DNA from: Melioribacteraceae bacterium
GTDB taxonomy: Bacteria; Bacteroidota; Ignavibacteria; Ignavibacteriales; Melioribacteraceae
Reading direction: 5' to 3'
Assembly: GCA_027858595.1 (NCBI GenBank)
Contig: JAQICK010000196.1
Location: 1 to 11,801 of the forward strand
Length of the DNA stretch: 11,801 bases
The translations under genes were made by a program, and so were the position numbers. The notes under the pieces were generated by a model, which was not told the origin of the DNA, did not search any database, and was given only the letters and a program-made list of their open reading frames with translations. This document shows, in pieces, positions 6,665-11,801 of this stretch. Within the stretch, counting starts at the first letter, position 1. The number at the start of each line of letters is the position of its first letter.

Positions 6665-7504
6665 ATGTATGAATTAAATCAAAATATTTTCATGTCAATT
6701 GCCTCTTTTCTTCGTGAAAAGAGAAACTTCGATATTAATAATCTACAACCCTCCTTAATAACCCGACGTTTAAACTGGCGTATAACTCAGCTTAAAATTA
6801 AATCAACTGAAGAATATTTTAATTATTTAACTAATTCTGATGATGAATTGGATGAACTTATAAATGCCTTTTTAATTAATTATTCTAAATTTTTTAGAAA
6901 CCCTTTATTGTTTGAATATGTTACCAATATTTTACTTCCTAGAATGTTAACAAAACAATCCAATAACCATGTGAAAAATTTAAGAATCTGGTCTGTGGGT
7001 TGTGCAAGTGGTGAAGAACCTTATTCAATTGCAATTATTATTAACGAATTTATTAAAAAAAACGACTTGAATATTGAACTCAATTTATTTGCTACTGACA
7101 TTGACTCCAGTTCATTAGCTAAAGCAAATAAAGGTGTGTATAGCATTGAGCAAGTTGATAATGTAAAACATGGTTTACTTAAAAAATATTTTAGTGAAGA
7201 AAACGGAAAATTTCTCTTGTCAGAGGATATTAAAAATATGGTCTCCTTTTCAAAATATGTTATCCTTAACAACAAACAATTTTCTCCGAACCAAAGCATT
7301 TTCGGAGATTTTGATATTGTTTTTTGTAGAAATTTATTAATTTATTATAACCGGCCAACACAAGAAAAAATTTTTAATAACATTACTCGTTCCATTGCAA
7401 ATGGTGGTTATTTAATACTTGGCAAAGTAGAAAAGTTGCTCCCTGGTTTTACTCCATATTTTGAAACTGAAAACAATTACATACATTTATATAAAAAACA
7501 TTGA
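6665..7504 (+). CDS. cheR: CheR-family protein methyltransferase
   Basis: CheR enzymes transfer methyl groups from S-adenosylmethionine to glutamates of chemoreceptors in the cytoplasm. This 279-residue protein has the normal two-domain build: a helical N-terminal region (about 5-70) and a Rossmann-type catalytic domain. Visible motifs are NYSKFFRNP (72-80), the SAM-binding GCASGEEPYS (112-121), the acidic ATDID (143-147), FDIVFCRNLLIYYN (216-229) and GGYLILG (247-253). All key features look intact. The ATG at 6665 has no obvious ribosome binding site, and an internal ATG at 6695 is possible. It is followed seven bases later by the PocR-PAS gene. No methyl-accepting receptor, CheA, CheB or CheW is in the window, so a classical chemotaxis role is not established. 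The target may instead be one of the neighbouring sensors. Confidence 0.93.
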   Translation: MYELNQNIFMSIASFLREKRNFDINNLQPSLITRRLNWRITQLKIKSTEEYFNYLTNSDDELDELINAFLINYSKFFRNPLLFEYVTNILLPRMLTKQSNNHVKNLRIWSVGCASGEEPYSIAIIINEFIKKNDLNIELNLFATDIDSSSLAKANKGVYSIEQVDNVKHGLLKKYFSEENGKFLLSEDIKNMVSFSKYVILNNKQFSPNQSIFGDFDIVFCRNLLIYYNRPTQEKIFNNITRSIANGGYLILGKVEKLLPGFTPYFETENNYIHLYKKH

Positions 7505-7511
7505 GTTATTT

Positions 7512-7826
7512 ATGAAAACTAAACTAAGAGATTTTATCGATTTTAAAAGGATCAACTTATTGCTCGAGGGTTTTAACAAAACAACGGGGTTTGTAACTGC
7601 TATATTAGATCTTGAAGGAAATGTATTGTCAAAATCGGGATGGAGACAAATCTGCACAGAATTTCACCGGGTAAACCCAGAAACTGCAAAAAAATGTACC
7701 ATAAGCGATACCGAGTTAGCAGGAAAAATGGCCGAAGGAGAAAAATATCATTTCTATAAATGTTTAAATGGATTGGTAGATGTTGCTGTTCCAATAATCA
7801 TTAATGATGAACATGTTGCCAATTAG
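7512..7826 (+). CDS. N-terminal PocR-domain fragment (104 aa)
   Basis: This is the piece before the amber codon. It carries the PocR features ILDLEGNVLSKSGW (31-44), C48, FHRVNP, C62, C84 and NGLVDVAVPI (86-95). In PocR proteins this domain senses small molecules such as hydrocarbon derivatives. Without the second part of the domain it is unlikely to fold normally. The ATG at 7512 is preferred to a start inside the end of cheR, because it follows the cheR stop and agrees with the usual PocR N-terminus. Confidence 0.7.
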   Translation: MKTKLRDFIDFKRINLLLEGFNKTTGFVTAILDLEGNVLSKSGWRQICTEFHRVNPETAKKCTISDTELAGKMAEGEKYHFYKCLNGLVDVAVPIIINDEHVAN

Positions 7827-7859
7827 TTTTCCGGACAATTCTTTTTTGAAGAACCAGAC

Positions 7860-8987
7860 ATGGATTTTTTCAGAGAACAAGCTGAAAAATATGAATTCAA
7901 AAATGATACTTATTTAAAAGCTTTGGAAAAAGTTCCTGTTGTTTCAAAGGAAAAAGTTAAAACTGCAATGGAGTTTTTGCTTGACGTGACACTTCTAATT
8001 AGCGAAATGACTCAACAGAGAATTGAACAAATTGAATTGAATACAACATTAAAAGAAAGCGAAGATAAATTCAGAAGTCTTTTCGAATTATCTCCTCTCG
8101 GGATATCAATAACCAGCATTGACGGAAGTTTAAAAATTAATAAAGCATTCTCTGAAATACTTGGCTACTCTTTAGATGAACTCAAAGCAAAAAAATGGCA
8201 GGAAATAACACATCCGGATGATATACAGAAAAGTTCTGACATTGTTAAATCTTTACTTGATGGTAAAGTAACAAATGCAAATTACGAAAAACGGTATATT
8301 CATAAAAATGGGAACCTAATTTGGACAGAAGTTACAACCGCATTAAAAAGAGATAAAAATAATCGGCCAGAATACTTCCTAACTTCTATAAACGATATTA
8401 CTGACCGTAAAAAAGCTGAGGAAGAACTAATAGATAGTAACGAAAAGTATTTTAATTTAATGGACAGTTTAGGAACTGGGGTTGTTCTTCATGCCCCGGA
8501 TACTAGTATAATATTTAGCAACCCTAGGGCAAGCGAAATTATGGGAATTAGTCATGAACAAATGCAAGGGAAAAAGGCAATTAGCCCTCATTGGAGATTT
8601 GTAAGAAACGATGGTATAGATATGCCTCTTGAAGAATATCCGGTAAACAAGGCACTTAAATTAATGAACTCTTTTTCAGAATACATTATTGGCATAAAGC
8701 ATCCCAACAGAAAATATATCACCTGGGTAAATGTCAATGCTTCACTTGTTTTTAATAACAATAACATAAAATATGTAACTATTTCATTTAACGACATCAC
8801 TGAACAAAAACGTGCAGAAGAGGAACTAATAAACCATCAGAAACATTTGGAAGAACTTGTAAACGAACGTACAAAAGAATTAGACGAGAAAAACAAAGAG
8901 CTAAATAATTCTATGAAAGTTTTTGTTGGAAGAGAATTAACAATAAGAGATCTTCAGAAAAGAATTAAAGTTTTAGAGGGAAAATAG
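7860..8987 (+). CDS. PAS-PAS coiled-coil protein, downstream fragment (375 aa)
   Basis: This piece follows the amber codon in the same frame. Its first 50 residues are the tail of the PocR domain (DFFREQAEKYEF onward). Two PAS domains follow (about 68-188 and 196-318), each ending in an NDIT motif (NDITDRKKAEEEL and NDITEQKRAEEEL), then a charged coiled coil (about 316-375) with VFVGREL. It lacks histidine-kinase, GGDEF or methyl-accepting regions. An internal start at 7860 could let the PAS part be made alone, but no good ribosome binding site precedes it. It would presumably pass signals to another protein through the coiled coil. Confidence 0.75.
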   Translation: MDFFREQAEKYEFKNDTYLKALEKVPVVSKEKVKTAMEFLLDVTLLISEMTQQRIEQIELNTTLKESEDKFRSLFELSPLGISITSIDGSLKINKAFSEILGYSLDELKAKKWQEITHPDDIQKSSDIVKSLLDGKVTNANYEKRYIHKNGNLIWTEVTTALKRDKNNRPEYFLTSINDITDRKKAEEELIDSNEKYFNLMDSLGTGVVLHAPDTSIIFSNPRASEIMGISHEQMQGKKAISPHWRFVRNDGIDMPLEEYPVNKALKLMNSFSEYIIGIKHPNRKYITWVNVNASLVFNNNNIKYVTISFNDITEQKRAEEELINHQKHLEELVNERTKELDEKNKELNNSMKVFVGRELTIRDLQKRIKVLEGK

Positions 8988-9044
8988 TCTTAATGATTAT
9001 AGGTTTAAAGATATGGATTTAAAATATACTTGGAGTTACAAAAA

Positions 9045-10574
9045 ATGAAAAAATTACAGTTCGATAGCATAAAATCAAAAATAACTTTTTGGCTTTTAAT
9101 AACTGCAATATTGCCACTATTAATAGTTATGACAATTATCTATAATCAACGAGTTGATGCAATAAGTGCTAGTACGTTCGATAAACTTACGGCTATTCGT
9201 GATTTGAAAGTTGAAGCGCTACACATGTGGATAGATGAAAGAATGAGTGATTTGGAATCCATATCTACTGATAATGAGTTTACTGAACTAGATGGTGTTA
9301 TAGTTGAGAGCTATTTGGACTTATATGATAATAAAACTGCTAATAATAGTAAGAGAATTCTTAATCGCTATTTAACAAACTATACATCGTACTCTAACCT
9401 TTTTCTTGTTGATGCTAGATCCGGAATTGTTAAAATATCAACAAAGAATAATACTTTAGGGTTAGATAAATCAGAAAATTCTTTTTTTACAGAACCGATG
9501 CGGACAGAGGAATTATTCATCAAAGATATTCACTATTCAAAAGAAATAAATGATTTTTTAATGACTTTTTCCATACCAATTTTCTCAACTAATAAAGATG
9601 AGCGGCATATTATAGCTATATTAGTTGCTCAAGTTGACTTAAAAAATTCTCTTTATAAAATACTGTTGGATAGGACTGGATTAGGAAAGACAGGCGAAAC
9701 ATTGATAGTGAATAAAGATGGTTTGGCATTAAATGAACTCCGTTGGTACGAAAATGCTCCATTAAATCTTCAAATAAATGCAGAACCTGTTCTTAATGCT
9801 ATACAGGGTAAAACTGGGATAACGACTACTACTGATTATCGAGGTGAAGAAATTCTTGTTGCTTATACTTATATAGCCGAAACCAGTTGGGGGTTTGTTT
9901 GTAAACAAGACCTTTCGGAATTGAATGCTCCTATTAGGGCGCTAGTAAATAACTTTGTAATTGTTTTTGTTATTGTTACGGGTCTAATTTTTTTAATTGC
10001 CTTCTACATCAGTAATTCTATTTCAAATCCTATTGTTGAATTGAGCAGAGCTGCAAATAAAATTAAAGGCGGTGATTATTCTGCACAAATAACAACAACA
10101 ACAACTAATGATGAAATTGGCTCCCTTGCAGAATCAACACGAGAAATGGCTATTTCAATTTCATCCGAGAATGCTATAAAAAACGGGGTTTCTGATATCT
10201 CATCTGCAATGATTGGGCTTTCTTCAATGCAAGAATTTGGTGAAGAAATGCTAAAAAAAATGATAGAAATTACTGGTGCCAGTATGAGTACATTTTATAT
10301 TCTTAATGAAATAACATCTGAATATGAGCATTTTGCATCTGTTGCTGCCAACAAAGAATTACTTAAGCCTTTTAATTCTCAAAACCCAGAGGGTGAATTT
10401 GGCAATGCAATTGCTAATAAAAACATTTATTATTTGCGGGATATTCCTGAAGAAACCATTTTTAATTTCCAAACAACTGCTGGCAATGCTAAACCTAAAG
10501 AAATTATTACTATTCCAATTATTGTGAATAGTGGTGTTGTGGCTCTTATTTCTCTGGTTAGTATTTACGGCTAA
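9045..10574 (+). CDS. Cache-HAMP-GAF membrane sensor, 3'-truncated by an IS
   Basis: The remaining 509 residues encode a membrane sensor. It has a first transmembrane helix (about 13-33), an extracytoplasmic Cache-type domain (about 36-300) and a second helix (about 302-323). A HAMP linker follows (about 324-376), then a GAF domain starting near 385 that stops abruptly. The last native codon is TAC at 10566-10568. The final Gly and the TAA stop come from the terminal repeat of the IS1595-type element. Proteins of this build usually continue into a histidine kinase, often hybrid, and no such domain remains. The start at 9045 is chosen for GGAG nine bases upstream (9032-9035); an in-frame TTG at 9030 is weaker. 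A short ACA repeat in the HAMP region encodes a run of threonines (350-354). It is probably non-functional as a kinase. Confidence 0.85.
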   Translation: MKKLQFDSIKSKITFWLLITAILPLLIVMTIIYNQRVDAISASTFDKLTAIRDLKVEALHMWIDERMSDLESISTDNEFTELDGVIVESYLDLYDNKTANNSKRILNRYLTNYTSYSNLFLVDARSGIVKISTKNNTLGLDKSENSFFTEPMRTEELFIKDIHYSKEINDFLMTFSIPIFSTNKDERHIIAILVAQVDLKNSLYKILLDRTGLGKTGETLIVNKDGLALNELRWYENAPLNLQINAEPVLNAIQGKTGITTTTDYRGEEILVAYTYIAETSWGFVCKQDLSELNAPIRALVNNFVIVFVIVTGLIFLIAFYISNSISNPIVELSRAANKIKGGDYSAQITTTTTNDEIGSLAESTREMAISISSENAIKNGVSDISSAMIGLSSMQEFGEEMLKKMIEITGASMSTFYILNEITSEYEHFASVAANKELLKPFNSQNPEGEFGNAIANKNIYYLRDIPEETIFNFQTTAGNAKPKEIITIPIIVNSGVVALISLVSIYG

Positions 10575-10592
10575 GTTCTAATTATGACAGCA
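10569..10592 (+). repeat. IS left terminal inverted repeat
   Basis: It starts GGCTAAGTTCTAA and ends GACAGCA, with mismatches to the right end at repeat positions 14, 17 and 19. It provides the TAA that ends the truncated sensor on the plus strand and the TAG that ends the transposase on the minus strand. Confidence 0.85.
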
Positions 10593-11599
10593 TTTTGTTT
10601 AAATAGTGCAAATATATGATAAGCTTGGTCTGATAACATTATTGCTACTACCCATTGCTTAATGGTTTCTTTGTTCGTTTTTATTTTATCAGCATACGCA
10701 TACCAATTAAGATAATTTTGCAAATATTTTGAACTTACTCCATTAAAAGGACTTAAAAACTTTCTGAGTTGTGAATGCACATTATTAACCTTCTGCAAAT
10801 GAATTGTTTTATCATTTTTATCAACATGCTCTTTAGCTAATAATCGTTTATGTTTTATTGAAGGATTATCCTTTGCAAATGCTCTGTATGATGGATGTTT
10901 GTCTGTTATCAATGTAGCATTCTCTGATAACTTTCCTTCAAAAACACTTGCAATTTCTTCTTTGCTTAATCGTTTTGATTCAACTGCTTTTAGATATTTA
11001 TTCCCAGTTCGTTCAACAGCAGTTACAACTTGTACTACTGTAATATCTTTTTTCTCTGTGTTACGCTTAAAATCACTTCCTCTTTTCCTTGGCTCTATTT
11101 CAAGTGTTTTACTACCTTTATTGTTCAAGGGAAGCTCCAATTCATCACATTCTACTTCATCTGATAAACTTTTTGGTTCAAATTGCTCTAATGAACTTAA
11201 TATTTTATGTCGCCAATCAAAGCTAGTTTGAATGCTGATATGAAGTTCCTTCGCTATTTTCTTTATTGGCATTCCTTGTTCCATACATCGTAAATATGAT
11301 TGCCATTTTGATTTAAGTTTTATATCGTATAATGGGGTTCCGCTTGTTTCACTATACCACTTTTTGCATTCATTGCATTGGTACATTTGAACGTCTCTTT
11401 TTTTCCCTCGCTTATAAACTTTCTTGCTTCTGCAATGGGGACATGGTTTGTTTTTCCTTTGGGAGGATATATCAGCCGAGGTCTCTTGTAATATTTCTCC
11501 TCGTAACTCATGATCTTGCAACAAACTCTCTAACAACTCACTCTGTGATGAACTTGGTAGTTCGGAAAATAGCATCTGTATTTGTTCGGTTGGTTCCAT
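10571..11599 (-). CDS. IS1595-family transposase
   Basis: This 342-residue transposase appears full length. An N-terminal helical segment leads to a zinc ribbon, C53-x2-C56 and C75-x2-C78 (CPHC and CNEC). It is followed by the TSGTPLYDIKLK stretch and a helix-turn-helix (about 108-130) typical of IS1595/ISXO2-like enzymes. Catalytic candidates are D152 (VECDE), D233 (LITDKHPSYRAF) and, in the third position, N273 or H275 in the NNVHSQLRKFLSPFNGVSSKYL segment (272-292). The family commonly has Asn, His or Glu there. The start at 11599 is preceded by a purine-rich AAGAGA. No frameshift was seen, so the element may still be mobile. It is read antisense to the sensor it truncates. Confidence 0.93.
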   Translation of the reverse strand: MEPTEQIQMLFSELPSSSQSELLESLLQDHELRGEILQETSADISSQRKNKPCPHCRSKKVYKRGKKRDVQMYQCNECKKWYSETSGTPLYDIKLKSKWQSYLRCMEQGMPIKKIAKELHISIQTSFDWRHKILSSLEQFEPKSLSDEVECDELELPLNNKGSKTLEIEPRKRGSDFKRNTEKKDITVVQVVTAVERTGNKYLKAVESKRLSKEEIASVFEGKLSENATLITDKHPSYRAFAKDNPSIKHKRLLAKEHVDKNDKTIHLQKVNNVHSQLRKFLSPFNGVSSKYLQNYLNWYAYADKIKTNKETIKQWVVAIMLSDQAYHIFALFKQNAVIIRT

Positions 11600-11647
11600 A
11601 AGTATCTCTTTTTATGTCTTTCTATGAAATAAAGATATAAAATATAT

Positions 11648-11671
11648 TGCTGACTTACTTAGAACTTAGCC
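11648..11671 (-). repeat. IS right terminal inverted repeat
   Basis: Read on the minus strand from 11671 it begins GGCTAAGTTCTAAG and ends GTCAGCA. The 48 bases between it and the transposase ATG must contain the transposase promoter, which I could not resolve. Confidence 0.85.
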
Positions 11672-11801
11672 GGAAATTCCATCCAAACAAATCCAACCTA
11701 GAGAGAAGATTCTTAACGGAGTATCAGCCATAGCAAAACCAAGCAGAGATTCTCATTGCAATTCAACACGGATGAGAACTTATGTTTAAAAAATCAAATT
11801 T
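11672..11801. other. Right flank of the IS, no gene identified
   Basis: None of the three forward frames continues the GAF domain cut at 10568. All hit stops within about 45 codons, and none shows the expected sequence. A 7-bp inverted repeat, TTCTCAT (11750-11756) and ATGAGAA (11772-11778), precedes an ATG at 11782 that opens a frame (MFKKSN) running off the window. That could be the start of a gene, but too little is visible to claim one. Confidence 0.4.

Larger units (their letters stand above)
7512..8987 (+). pseudogene. PocR-PAS-PAS sensory protein interrupted by an in-frame amber codon
   Basis: If the TAG at 7824-7826 is ignored, one 491-residue protein is encoded in a single frame. 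It has a PocR ligand-binding domain (about 8-165), two PAS domains (about 184-304 and 312-434) and a C-terminal coiled coil with VFVGREL. The stop falls inside the PocR domain, between HVAN and FSGQFFFEEPD. PocR proteins normally have a hydrophobic residue there and read straight through, so a TTG (Leu) or similar codon changed to TAG is the simplest explanation. There is no kinase or output domain, so the intact protein probably acted through a partner. It sits seven bases after cheR with a weak GAG ribosome site, and 57 bases before the Cache-HAMP-GAF sensor. The two pieces are listed separately. Sequencing error or suppression of the stop are alternatives. Confidence 0.85.
10569..11671 (-). 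mobile_element. Complete IS1595-family insertion sequence (1103 bp)
   Basis: The element is bounded by 24-bp imperfect inverted repeats with 21 of 24 positions identical: 10569-10592, and 11648-11671 on the other strand. Both begin GGCTAAGTTCTAA and end CAGCA. It holds one full-length transposase on the minus strand whose stop codon lies within the left repeat. IS1595 elements usually leave an 8-bp target duplication. The flanks here are GTATTTAC on the left and GGAAATTC on the right, which do not match. The element therefore probably reached this arrangement by recombination between copies, or one flank was deleted. It disrupts the sensor gene on its left. A third, related end is at 66-89. 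Confidence 0.88.

Noticed and set aside
7824..7826. Programmed readthrough or pyrrolysine insertion at the PocR amber codon
   Set aside because: Nothing in the window (no pyl genes, no obvious stimulatory stem) supports recoding, and a simple nonsense mutation or base error explains it.
9030..9044. TTG start for the Cache-HAMP-GAF sensor
   Set aside because: The ATG at 9045 has GGAG at a usable distance and leads directly into the first membrane helix, while the TTG start lies within two bases of that ribosome site.
1..11801. CRISPR arrays, tRNA or rRNA genes, integrase attachment sites, riboswitches
   Set aside because: No regularly spaced direct repeats, cloverleaf-like sequences with CCA ends, rRNA stretches or known leader motifs were recognised on either strand. 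A covariance-model search was not possible here.

Overview
The window is AT-rich, almost fully coding, and looks like a free-living member of the FCB group (Bacteroidota or Ignavibacteriota-like). That placement is an inference. It rests on base composition, on the style of the PAS/PocR/CheR sensory proteins, on a class I fructose-1,6-bisphosphatase, and on a short palindromic repeat built on GTCATTTCGAA of a kind I recall as dispersed in such genomes. No rRNA, tRNA or CRISPR array was seen.

Layout. At the left edge (1-89) lie a small palindrome and one terminal inverted repeat of an IS1595-type element whose body is outside the window. This end abuts, and supplies the stop codon of, an ArsR-family repressor (84-422, minus) that has a palindromic operator candidate just upstream of its start. 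Next is a very tight minus-strand operon, read right to left: fbp (1540-2550), a DUF1697 protein (982-1539) and a DinB-like protein (543-980). A 73-bp nested palindrome (2732-2804) separates it from a second minus-strand operon. That operon encodes the two overlapping halves of a heterodimeric ABC exporter (4640-6388, then 2842-4662), with complementary degenerate ATPase motifs.

From 6665 the plus strand carries a sensory/signalling cluster: a CheR-type methyltransferase, a PocR-PAS-PAS coiled-coil protein interrupted by an in-frame amber codon, and a Cache-HAMP-GAF membrane sensor. The sensor is cut inside its GAF domain by a complete 1103-bp IS1595-family insertion sequence (10569-11671, transposase on the minus strand). 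The IS has no matching target duplication, and the sequence to its right does not continue the sensor gene, so the junction looks rearranged rather than a simple insertion. The last 130 bases hold no gene I can identify.

How it fits together. The left half is ordinary chromosomal housekeeping: gluconeogenesis, export and metal-type repression. The right half is a signalling module that appears to be decaying through two independent lesions, a nonsense codon and an IS truncation. The most unusual structural observation is that the same IS1595-type end (GGCTAAG...) forms the 3' terminus of two different genes, arsR and the sensor, in each case reading Gly-stop. I found no convincing undescribed biological system. 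The findings worth checking are the IS ends and the interrupted sensory cluster.
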